NCBI RefSeq assembly: GCF_030295935.1
Contig: NZ_AP027362.1
Location: forward strand, 2,356,001-2,420,000
DNA: 64,000 bases
Reading direction: 5' to 3'
Source: Thalassotalea piscium
GTDB lineage: Bacteria > Pseudomonadota > Gammaproteobacteria > Enterobacterales > Alteromonadaceae
Made by a program: the position numbers and the translations under genes. A model generated the notes under the pieces. It ran no database searches, was not told where the DNA came from, and worked only from the letters and a program-made list of their open reading frames with translations. Below, piece by piece: positions 40,018-47,835 of this stretch (position 1 is the first letter of the stretch; each line of letters begins with the position of its first letter).

Positions 40018-41388
40018 TTATAAAAAAGCCAAGCCATATACCATATATAAAATAACGGTTAAGGCACCACCAAATAAAGCATAAGGTAGTTGAGTTTTAA
40101 CATGCTCTAAAAGCTCACAGCCTGATGCAATTGCAGAAACAGCCGTGGTATCAGAAATAGGCGAACAATGATCGCCAAATACCCCACCACCTAATATTGC
40201 AGCAATAATAAATGAAGGTGGTAAGCCTAAGGTTTGAATAAGAGGTACACCGATTGGGATTAATATGGCAAAAGTACCCCACGAAGTACCTGTTGAAAAT
40301 GCAATAAAAGCGCCTGCAAGAAATAACATAGGTGCAATTAAAAATAACGGTAAAGAGTCGCCAATAATTTGCGCTACATATATACCCGTACCTAATACTT
40401 TTAAACTAGCGCCCAAGGTTAACGATAGTAATACAATAGCCACTAAAGGTAATAATTCACTCATACCGTCAAAACCAATTTTCACCAGTTGATGATGAGT
40501 AAATTTACGTGAAAATAGCATCATAATATAAGCAATTAAACAGGCACTAACTGTTGCATACAACACAGATTTTGAACCACTGCCGTTAGCTAAGGTGCCA
40601 TCGCCAGTCCAAAACATAAACATGATCATACCCAAAACCATAGTTAATAATGGCACTAACATAAATCTTGCTTTTGTAGGCTTAAACTCATGCTTACGTG
40701 TTATATCATGCTCTTCGCTAAACTTTGAACGGGCAAGTGGTCCATGTAAATTGCCAGTATAGGCAGTGTACCAAACCATCATTAATGCAATAATTGGATA
40801 AAAGTTTAATAACACGGTACCCCACATTATTTCAGCCGCACTTTGCTCAAATTCATAATTGCTCAGTAAGCCCAGTACAAATGCCCCCCAACCATTGAGT
40901 AACACTAAAATACAAATAGGTGCAGCACTGCTATCTATAATATAAGCAAGTGTGGCTCGGCTCATTTTATAACGGTCGAATAAGCCCCGCGAGACTATAC
41001 CCGCAGTTAGCACAGACAGGTTACTTTCAATAAATATGGCCATTCCTGTAAAGTTAGCCATAAACGCAGCTTGACGCCGATTTTTACCTAAACCTTTAGA
41101 AATAACATACTCGACCATGGCAGTTACCCCGCCAGAATGTCGCATAAATGCTAAAACAGCACCAATAATTAAGCTAAACAGTAGTATTCGTGTATTTCCA
41201 GCTGAACCAAAAATAGAAACGATACGCTCGAATGTTCCTACAGCTCCATGAAAAATCATAGATGCACCAGTCTCAGCAAGTAATACTTCAGAGGTAAGAA
41301 TAGCGAGTAATAATGCAAGTATTACTTCTTTCTTCCATAAGACAACTGCGACAGCAACTAACGGAGGTAACAATGAGTACCATTCCAT
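40018..41388 (-). CDS. NhaC-family Na+/H+ (or Na+-coupled organic ion) antiporter
   Basis: A 456-aa inner-membrane carrier with about 11-12 spans. The family signature GGGVFGDHCSPISDTTAVSA (about 395-415) and the related IDSSAAPICIL segment (about 150) are present. NhaC members exchange Na+ for protons, and some exchange organic acids. Its place just upstream of the muropeptide hydrolases suggests either sodium cycling for the SSS symporter or export/import of an organic product such as D-lactate from the MurQ step; both are inferences. Only 29 bp separate it from the serine hydrolase gene. Confidence 0.88.
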   Translation of the reverse strand: MEWYSLLPPLVAVAVVLWKKEVILALLLAILTSEVLLAETGASMIFHGAVGTFERIVSIFGSAGNTRILLFSLIIGAVLAFMRHSGGVTAMVEYVISKGLGKNRRQAAFMANFTGMAIFIESNLSVLTAGIVSRGLFDRYKMSRATLAYIIDSSAAPICILVLLNGWGAFVLGLLSNYEFEQSAAEIMWGTVLLNFYPIIALMMVWYTAYTGNLHGPLARSKFSEEHDITRKHEFKPTKARFMLVPLLTMVLGMIMFMFWTGDGTLANGSGSKSVLYATVSACLIAYIMMLFSRKFTHHQLVKIGFDGMSELLPLVAIVLLSLTLGASLKVLGTGIYVAQIIGDSLPLFLIAPMLFLAGAFIAFSTGTSWGTFAILIPIGVPLIQTLGLPPSFIIAAILGGGVFGDHCSPISDTTAVSAIASGCELLEHVKTQLPYALFGGALTVILYMVYGLAFL

Positions 41389-41558
41389 ATTAAACCCTTA
41401 TTAATATTACTAAGTGAACATACTGACAAATAAGAATAGATTATTCAAGCTTTAACAATCAAATGTAATTTTTTATTACTAAAATATATTTTGCATAAAG
41501 AACGTTTGTGCAGTTTGGTTGTTAGTCTAGGATGAACTTTGCGCTATATGAGACATTA

Positions 41559-41592
41559 GGGCGTGTTAAACTTTTATTTTAGCCTCTGCTAA
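41559..41592 (+). repeat. Solo MITE end
   Basis: TTA-flanked GGGCGTGTTAAACTTTTATT resembles the ends of the elements at 20041 and 42658 but no convincing partner end is seen; ATCAACACC near 41628 may be a worn one. It lies between the PLP enzyme and NhaC genes. Confidence 0.4.
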
Positions 41593-41644
41593 CAATTTAA
41601 AGCTTACAGCCCCTAGTGCTTCAAAAATCAACACCATATAGTTA

Positions 41645-42637
41645 TCAAAAGATTTCCTGATAAGCGTACACACCTTGGCTACCGCCTGTATGAAGAAACA
41701 AAATATTAGGCTTATCACTAAAGTAGCCTTTTCTACATAGGTCAATCATGCCCGACATTCCTTTACCTGTATATACGGGGTCTAGTATCAACCCTTCATG
41801 CTGCGCACATAAACGAACAGCTTCAATCATTTCCTCAGTAGCAATACCATAACCTTCACCGTAATAATGGCCATTAGCAACTACCCTGCCTTCGGCCAAA
41901 TAAGGATCTAAACCCATTAAGGTTAAGGTTTGCGCTAATAACTCTGATACAAGTTTTACCTGTTCGTTACCAGAGCGACTTACGCAAATTCCTAGTACAG
42001 GAATATCTACACCCGCTTTAATTAACCCCGCTAACAACCCTGCTTGTGTGCCAGCACTGCCAGTGGCTAGCACAATTTGATCAATAGTTATTGCTTGTTC
42101 TTTTATTTGGTTTACTATTTCTTGCGCACAATGAACATAGCCAAGACTACCCAATGGGTTTGAACCACCCATAGGAATAAAGTAAGGTTTTTTCCCATTA
42201 TTTTGTAACTTTGTCATCAAGTTATGGGCATATTCTGTACAGTTTTGCTCGTCAGATAAGCGATGAATAGAAGCTCCCAGTAACTTATCTAATAACATAT
42301 TACCATTATGGTAAAAGTCTGATTTAGGCGTACCATGTACATCTTCTAATATTAATTTACAGTTCAAGCCAAATTTAGCCGCTGCCGCCGCAGTTTGCCT
42401 AGCATGATTAGATTGCATACCACCTACAGTTACTAGGGTATCTGCTTTATTGGCAAGCGCTGCAGCAACCAAATATTCTAATTTACGGGTTTTATTACCG
42501 CCACCTGCTAAACCTGTACAATCGTCGCGCTTTACATACAAGTTATGATTAAACAACGACGATAATCGAGGCATTGGCTCTAAAGGTGTAGGGCTATGAG
42601 AGATTATCACGCGAGGGATAGAGTTGAATGTAGACAT
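41645..42637 (-). CDS. PLP-dependent D-cysteine desulfhydrase / ACC deaminase family enzyme
   Basis: The 330-aa protein has the family's PLP-lysine region GLAGGGNKTRKLEYL (about 40-54), VTVGGMQSNHARQTAAAAA (about 72-90) and the phosphate-binding TGSAGTQAGLLAG (about 196). Members deaminate D-cysteine, ACC or other small D-amino acids. There is no signal peptide. It is on the same strand as the NhaC gene with a 256-bp gap containing a worn repeat end. Function in this locus could be catabolism of a D-amino acid; the actual substrate cannot be read from sequence. Confidence 0.82.
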   Translation of the reverse strand: MSTFNSIPRVIISHSPTPLEPMPRLSSLFNHNLYVKRDDCTGLAGGGNKTRKLEYLVAAALANKADTLVTVGGMQSNHARQTAAAAAKFGLNCKLILEDVHGTPKSDFYHNGNMLLDKLLGASIHRLSDEQNCTEYAHNLMTKLQNNGKKPYFIPMGGSNPLGSLGYVHCAQEIVNQIKEQAITIDQIVLATGSAGTQAGLLAGLIKAGVDIPVLGICVSRSGNEQVKLVSELLAQTLTLMGLDPYLAEGRVVANGHYYGEGYGIATEEMIEAVRLCAQHEGLILDPVYTGKGMSGMIDLCRKGYFSDKPNILFLHTGGSQGVYAYQEIF

Positions 42638-42657
42638 AAATCAGCCTTTAATTGCGA

Positions 42658-42922
42658 GGGTCTGTTGAACTTTCAGTTTATAGCTCTGTTGCTCTTGAAT
42701 AAGGTGTCAATCGAGGCGCTTAATGTAATATTTGGTTGTTCCAAATGCACATTAAGCAACAAAGAGTGAGGCTTTTTCAAGGCAAGCTAAAGGGCTATGG
42801 TTGTTTTTCAACCTAACTACGTTAAAAATAGATAAAGTAGAATAACTACATTGCACTATTTTCGTGTTGTTATCTTAAAAAATAACCTATAGCAGAGCCT
42901 AAAAGGAAAGATCAACAGACCC
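42658..42922. mobile_element. 265-bp palindrome-ended MITE-like element (second family)
   Basis: Eleven-base perfect ends GGGTCTGTTGA / TCAACAGACCC bound a non-coding core. The similarity of the ends runs further inward (about 35 bases) with mismatches. It differs inside from the 20041 family, though both end families are alike. No clear target duplication is visible. It occupies most of the 415-bp divergent spacer between the PLP enzyme and LD-carboxypeptidase genes. Confidence 0.75.
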
Positions 42923-43052
42923 TAGAGTTACATTATTGTTATTAACATAAACTAAAAATACTATAAAATTCTTACAAACTTCTTATTTTGTAATAATTAT
43001 TATTTGCTATATGATACTATTTTATTAACTTTAAAGAAAAACAGGAATAATA

Positions 43053-44123
43053 ATGAAGCCAAGACGCTCCTTCTTAAAAGCAATAATCACTTCTGCTATT
43101 GCAACAAGTTTATTGCCAACTATAACTAATGCAAGCACAAGCAACCAGGCTCACTCAGCAACTAATTCGAATAAACTGATTAAGCCTAAACGTTTAAAAG
43201 CAGGAGACACTATTGGCTTAATTACACCAAGTAGTAATACATGGGAAGACGAAGAAATTCATTTTGCTATTGATGTTTTAAAATCGTTTGGCTTTAAAGT
43301 AAAGCAAGGTAAATATATTTTTGAGCGTAGTGGCTATCTTGCAGGTACCGACCAGCAAAGAGCTTGGGATATTAATGATATGTTCCAAGATAAAAACGTA
43401 GACGGTATATTTTGTTTACGTGGCGGCTATGGTTCACCGCGCATACTGCCTTATTTAGATTACAATTTAATAGCAAAAAACCCTAAGGCTTTTATCGGCT
43501 ATAGCGATATAACAGCGCTACTCAATGCAATTTACGCGCGTACGGGATTAATGACCTTTCACGGCCCTATTGCTAAGCAAAATTTTAGTGAATACACACT
43601 TAAAAGCTTTAAAGATATTTTATTCTCTCCAAAGGCCAATATAGATCTTGGTACACCCCCATTATTTGAAGTAGCAGAAGGCCAAGCAGAAAAAGACAAT
43701 CGACTGACATTAGTTAGTAAAGGGGTTGCCCATGGCCAGCTTATTGGAGGAAACCTGTCGTTAATGGTTAAATTAGTTGGTACGCCTTTTGAACCAGATT
43801 ACACCAATAAAATTCTATTTTTAGAAGATGTTGAAGAAGCTCCCTACCGTGTCGACGGTATGTTAACTCACTTAAAAATTGCAGGGCGACTGAACAAACT
43901 TGCCGGCATAGTGTTTGGTAAATGTACCGACTGTAAGGCATCTGGCAACTCATTAAGTATTGAAGAGGTAATAAAAGACAGGTTGGGCGATTTAAATATT
44001 CCGGTATTAAAAGGCTTAATGATCGGCCATATTGACGATAACTCAACGATACCTATTGGTGCAATGGCAACACTTGACGCGAATAACAAACGATTAATAC
44101 TCACCGAAACGGCTGTTAGTTAA
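43053..44123 (+). CDS. LD-carboxypeptidase (S66) with Tat-type signal
   Basis: S66 enzymes such as LdcA cut the bond between meso-diaminopimelate and D-Ala of tetrapeptides. The 356-aa protein has the S66 fold: LKAGDTIGLITPSS (about 50), CLRGGYGSPRILPYLD (about 125), nucleophile Ser in FIGYSDITALLNA (about 149), Glu in FLEDVEEAPYRVDG (about 257) and His in IGHIDDNSTIPIGA (about 325). Unlike cytosolic LdcA it begins MKPRRSFLKAIITS, a twin-arginine export signal, ending near TNASTS. It is divergent from the main operon and directly coupled to the next gene. Confidence 0.9.
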   Translation: MKPRRSFLKAIITSAIATSLLPTITNASTSNQAHSATNSNKLIKPKRLKAGDTIGLITPSSNTWEDEEIHFAIDVLKSFGFKVKQGKYIFERSGYLAGTDQQRAWDINDMFQDKNVDGIFCLRGGYGSPRILPYLDYNLIAKNPKAFIGYSDITALLNAIYARTGLMTFHGPIAKQNFSEYTLKSFKDILFSPKANIDLGTPPLFEVAEGQAEKDNRLTLVSKGVAHGQLIGGNLSLMVKLVGTPFEPDYTNKILFLEDVEEAPYRVDGMLTHLKIAGRLNKLAGIVFGKCTDCKASGNSLSIEEVIKDRLGDLNIPVLKGLMIGHIDDNSTIPIGAMATLDANNKRLILTETAVS

Positions 44124-44945
44124 ATGCATAATTTATTATTTGTTTTATCTCATGCATTGGTATTTCCGCAACAACCCAATATCTATTTAGAAATTGTGGG
44201 TAACAGTAACTCAGAAAAAGACTGGGCATTTTTTGCTCCACACGAAACTGAGTTTGTTGCAAATCAATATGTTGCCGAAAAAATAGTAGATAAAGGCGGT
44301 GTATTTGTTGTGCTACGCCAACATGGTGAACGCCTGATCACATTTAACATCAACAATAAAGAAGTTAAAATAGATCCTAACCGAATGTTTACCAGACATG
44401 GTCGAATTGAAAGTTTAAAAAAACAAAACCCGACAATTAGTGAGCAATCGCCATTGATTACACAAGCAGAACAGTTAGCTGAAAAACTCAGCCATTTTGT
44501 TTTAGCATCATTAAATGGAACAAAACCACCTTCTACCCTAGTTGCTATGCATAACAACACTAACGGCTACACAGGTGACGGTAAAGATGGTTATGGAGAC
44601 GTTTCTATTATTCGTTATCAAAAAAAACTTGCCAGCGGTGCTAATTATTTAATTGATGTTACCCAAGGCGACCATGATGAAGACGATCTCTATTTTTTAA
44701 CAGATAAAAATGATTTTGCCACAACAAAGCAGTACGGTTGGAATGCCGTATTACAAAACCCAGAAGTTGCATTTGACCCGGAAGAAGACGATGGCTCTTT
44801 ATCTGTTTATGCCGAAATGAAAGGCTATCGCTACATCAATGTAGAAGCTGAAAGAGAAAACAATGGTCAGGGAGAAAACCACTTATCGGTACAAACACAA
44901 ATGGTTGATTTTGTTTTCACTCTTTTGGAAGATAAAAATAAATAA
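44124..44945 (+). CDS. Unrecognised 273-aa protein, possible HxxE metallo-hydrolase
   Basis: Its ATG follows the LD-carboxypeptidase stop codon with no gap, so the two are translationally coupled. The N-terminus (MHNLLFVLSHALVFPQ) may be a short signal. I see AFFAPHETEF (H40-x-x-E43), AMHNNTNG (His about 143) and a late acidic pair EAEREN (about 243). The order HxxE ... H ... E resembles M14-type carboxypeptidases and aspartoacylases, a superfamily that includes the murein amidase MpaA, but overall similarity is not enough to assign it. The later half is rich in D and E. A role in the same peptide-trimming step is inferred from coupling only. Confidence 0.65.
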   Translation: MHNLLFVLSHALVFPQQPNIYLEIVGNSNSEKDWAFFAPHETEFVANQYVAEKIVDKGGVFVVLRQHGERLITFNINNKEVKIDPNRMFTRHGRIESLKKQNPTISEQSPLITQAEQLAEKLSHFVLASLNGTKPPSTLVAMHNNTNGYTGDGKDGYGDVSIIRYQKKLASGANYLIDVTQGDHDEDDLYFLTDKNDFATTKQYGWNAVLQNPEVAFDPEEDDGSLSVYAEMKGYRYINVEAERENNGQGENHLSVQTQMVDFVFTLLEDKNK

Positions 44946-45388
44946 TTGCCAACAGTTTGGGTTACCCAGATTGTATAATTAGTTGATTTTAATCCTGTTA
45001 ATATAACCCGTTCTGACATTTTAGGCTTAAAAGTTTTAACCTAACCGATTTCCACCTGTTAAAAAATCACACTAGAACGATGGTAAAGCATGAAATGCCA
45101 ACGATAATGCTGTTAAGTTAACAGTTAGACTACTTAAGTTTTAGGAGCAAGATTAAGTTGATTAGTTACGTAAAGATTCTACTTCGTGGTTAGACACTCT
45201 GAAGGTTATCTTTTATCAGAAAAGTTAATATAGGCCTTAATTTAAAAAAATAGCTTTGCGTTGTTCTTTTAGCGTAACGCATTGCCCACATTTATTCTTT
45301 TACATATGTTAAAAATAATAATCTCATTTAAAATCTTTTATTTTAACTGTATATAATTACAGTTTAGACGTTTTCTCGGTTTCTACAA
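44946..45388. other. Spacer at the edge of the mobile island
   Basis: Non-coding A/T-rich spacer after the muropeptide genes and before the hairpins at 45389 and 45428. No supported gene or terminator was seen here. Confidence 0.5.
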
Positions 45389-45415
45389 TGAAAGCGAGAA
45401 AAATTCTCGCTTTCA
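45389..45415. repeat. 12-bp perfect hairpin with 3-nt loop
   Basis: TGAAAGCGAGAA pairs perfectly with TTCTCGCTTTCA around an AAA loop. There is no T-run after it. It lies 12 bp before the 32-bp palindrome. Confidence 0.75.
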
Positions 45416-45427
45416 CGCAAAAACAAC

Positions 45428-45459
45428 TAAACATTAAAATAAATTTATTTTAATGTTTA
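45428..45459. repeat. Perfect 32-bp A/T-rich palindrome
   Basis: The left half TAAACATTAAAATAAA is the exact reverse complement of the right half, with no loop. It lies about 115 bp ahead of the small lipoprotein gene. It could form a cruciform, bind a dimeric protein or mark the end of an inserted segment. Confidence 0.85.
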
Positions 45460-45572
45460 ATGCATTACGCTATATTGTTAAATTATTTAAAAATTAAGGA
45501 AAATTGATCGTGGTAAGTAATAGACGAGAAAAATTCCTTTTGTTAAAGCTGTTATATGCAAATGGAGATCGC

Positions 45573-45803
45573 ATGAAGTATTTGTCACTACTAATTATTA
45601 TCCTTATATCAGGCTGTTCATCTCAACCTGCTAGTCATCAAGTCGCTAATGTCATCTTTGGGAAAGTTTTTGAAAAAACCACAAGTACTAAAATAAGTCA
45701 CAATTCTGCAAGTTGTCCTAATGTAAAGCGAACCTGTTCAAGTGGTAATTACCAAGAGTGGTTTCAAAAAAATGGTAAAAAGGCCTGTGCTTGTAATAAG
45801 TAA
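45573..45803 (+). CDS. Small lipoprotein, 76 aa, unknown function
   Basis: The start ATG at 45573 is chosen because AATGGAGATCGC gives a good ribosome site and the product then opens with a textbook lipoprotein signal (MKYLSLLIIILISGC). A longer frame starting at 45504 would bury the signal. The mature part is basic and has four Cys near the end (SCPNVKRTC...KKACACNK), possibly two disulfides. No family was recognised. TAACAA starts 7 nt after the stop codon, a pattern shared with other small genes in this island. Confidence 0.75.
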   Translation: MKYLSLLIIILISGCSSQPASHQVANVIFGKVFEKTTSTKISHNSASCPNVKRTCSSGNYQEWFQKNGKKACACNK

Positions 45804-45810
45804 TTGCATA

Positions 45811-45835
45811 TAACAAGCAAATAAATCAGGACAAA
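45811..45835 (+). repeat. attC-like left half after the small lipoprotein
   Basis: TAACAAGCAAATAAATCAGG begins 7 nt after the stop codon, the usual place of the R-double-prime box of an integron attC. The matching right half is not seen; the Y1 transposase unit starts a few bases further on. Confidence 0.3.
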
Positions 45836-45925
45836 TAAAAAAATAACAAGGACAGTCGCTTATATTTGAATAATACAAATCACTGAACTAAGGTTAATAT
45901 CTAATCAAAATTCAAGGATGGTATT

Positions 45926-46900
45926 ATGACAACAGCGAGAAAACAGTTAATTAGCTTAACCGACACCCCTTATTATCATTGTATTTCTCGTTGTGTACGC
46001 CGTGCTTTTTTGTGTGGTGAAGATAAAAATACAGGTCAGAACTTTAACCACAGGAAAGGCTGGGTAGAAGAAAAACTACTTAGCCTAACTCAAGTGTTTG
46101 CTATTGATGTATGCGCTTACGCTGTGATGAGTAACCACACGCATACCGTACTGTTTATTGATGAAGACACCGCTAAAGGTTGGTCAACCAAAGAAGTGCT
46201 TGAACGCTGGCATCAATTATTCAAAGGCACACTACTCACACAGCAATATTGTTGTGGTGATGAAATTCCCGACTATTTAATGTCCTCATTGCTTGAAACA
46301 GTTGAGGTATATCGCAGCCGTTTAATGGATATTAGTTGGTTTATGCGCATACTAAACCAAAGTATTGCCACAAAAGCCAACAAAGAAGATAACTGTACAG
46401 GGCATTTTTGGGAAGGACGTTTTAAATCACAAGCGTTACTTGATGAAGCCGCCCTTGCAGCTTGTATGGCCTATGTTGATTTAAACCCGGTGCGAGCCAA
46501 TGTAGCTAAAACACCAGAAAGCTCAGAGAATACTAGTGTCAAACAACGCGTAATATCAGCTAGAAAAGCGACACAGCCAACACTATTATTGCCTTTTATA
46601 GGCAACCCACGCCAAACCATGCCAAAAGGCTTACCGTTTGAGCTTAAAGACTACCTTGAACTCATTGAGCTAACAGGGCGCTGTATTCGAGAAGACAAAA
46701 CAGGGTATATTGATAAACACCAACCAGCACTACTAACAAGGCTAAATATAAAACCTGAAAACTGGTTAACGTTAAGTAAAGATTTTAGAAAGCTCTTTCA
46801 TGGTGCTGTAGGTCATAGCGATGTATTAACTGACTATTGTGAGCATAAAGGGTTAAAACGACGAGCCAATGTTAACCGTTGTACTAAATTGTTAGCATAG
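45926..46900 (+). CDS. Y1 (IS200-like) HUH transposase, REP-associated type
   Basis: HUH enzymes cut and join single-stranded DNA hairpins through a Tyr. The 324-aa product has the typical beginning (DTPYYHCISRCVRRAFLCG), the HUH metal motif SNHTHTVLF (about 70) and the late conserved block CMAYVDLNPVRANVA (about 183), which contains a candidate catalytic Tyr. FWEGRFKSQALL is another mark of REP-associated tyrosine transposases. The C-terminal half is longer than the short domesticated forms. Short repeats with the same ends lie on both sides. CAAGGATGGT precedes the ATG. Confidence 0.9.
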   Translation: MTTARKQLISLTDTPYYHCISRCVRRAFLCGEDKNTGQNFNHRKGWVEEKLLSLTQVFAIDVCAYAVMSNHTHTVLFIDEDTAKGWSTKEVLERWHQLFKGTLLTQQYCCGDEIPDYLMSSLLETVEVYRSRLMDISWFMRILNQSIATKANKEDNCTGHFWEGRFKSQALLDEAALAACMAYVDLNPVRANVAKTPESSENTSVKQRVISARKATQPTLLLPFIGNPRQTMPKGLPFELKDYLELIELTGRCIREDKTGYIDKHQPALLTRLNIKPENWLTLSKDFRKLFHGAVGHSDVLTDYCEHKGLKRRANVNRCTKLLA

Positions 46901-47010
46901 TATTAAGCAAAACTTTTAGTACTACCACTTAAATCCCACCAACACATCAAGCCTGATGTAGTAGTTATGCTTAGAAAACAGTGTTTTTCTACTTTAACTG
47001 TAATTTTGCT

Positions 47011-47018
47011 CAACTTTG
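47011..47018. repeat. 8-bp target duplication, left copy
   Basis: CAACTTTG; the identical second copy is at 49561-49568, directly outside the IS66 right end. Confidence 0.9.
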
Positions 47019-47099
47019 GTAAGCGTCGGTTAAACCACACCTTTTCAATAATCGCCAAACTAAATAAACTCCTCAATAATTTACTATTGAGGATATATC

Positions 47100-47402
47100 A
47101 TGACCCGAAGAACGTTAGATGATTGGACGAAACTTATTGAACAACAAGCCCAAAGTGGCTTATCTATTCTTGCTTTTTGTAGGCAACACCTGATACCTAC
47201 GTCAAATTTTTATAAATACCGACATAAAATTGAACATCTCAATCAAACATCGGGTTTTGTAAAAGCTAAGGTAGCAACAAAGGTAACAACTCAACCTGCC
47301 GATGCAACAATACACATAGTCTTTGGTGACACAAGGTTAACGCTACCTCATCATTGCGAGCCAACATGGTTAGCTGAACTTATTAAAGCGTTACACGCAT
47401 GA
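47100..47402 (+). CDS. tnpA: IS66 TnpA accessory protein
   Basis: The 100-aa product is the IS66 OrfA type: MTRRTLDDWTKLIEQQAQSG resembles the helix-turn-helix of IS66 TnpA with FCRQHLIPTSNFYKYR as recognition helix. The stop codon overlaps the tnpB start (ATGA). It is required with TnpB for efficient transposition in studied IS66 members. Confidence 0.9.
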   Translation: MTRRTLDDWTKLIEQQAQSGLSILAFCRQHLIPTSNFYKYRHKIEHLNQTSGFVKAKVATKVTTQPADATIHIVFGDTRLTLPHHCEPTWLAELIKALHA

Positions 47403-47749
47403 AGATGTTTGTTGATGTGCCAGATGTCTATTTACACCGCCAGTTTGTCGACTTTCGCAAATCCATTAATGGTTTATCGGCTTTGCTCGATAGTGAGCTG
47501 CAATTACCCGTGCTCTCTGGGGCTTTGTTTGTGTTTTGTAATAAAGGTCGCGATAAATTAAAAATTTTGTATTGGGATCAGACGGGTTTTGCGCTGTGGT
47601 ATAAACGCCTTGAGCGAGATAAATTTAAGTGGCCAACAAGGTTAACTGAATCGACCATGGAGCTCACCGAGCAGCAATTACATTGGCTGTTATCTGGCTT
47701 TGATGTGGTGGGCCATCAAGCGATGAGCCTCGATAATTTGTCCTTATAA
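47399..47749 (+). CDS. tnpB: IS66 TnpB accessory protein
   Basis: The 116-aa product is the standard IS66 Orf2: VDFRKSINGLSALLDSEL, LFVFCNKGRDKLKILYWDQTGFALWYKRLE and the Lys/Arg-rich middle are the family's most conserved text. It overlaps tnpA by 4 bp and precedes tnpC by 86 bp. Confidence 0.95.
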   Translation: MKMFVDVPDVYLHRQFVDFRKSINGLSALLDSELQLPVLSGALFVFCNKGRDKLKILYWDQTGFALWYKRLERDKFKWPTRLTESTMELTEQQLHWLLSGFDVVGHQAMSLDNLSL

Positions 47750-47835
47750 CCTGCGATCATAAGCAGCAGTTATCGATCACGAAATAGTCTAGGTAATAAC
47801 AACAACTTAACCATTTACTCTGGTAAAATAACTGC

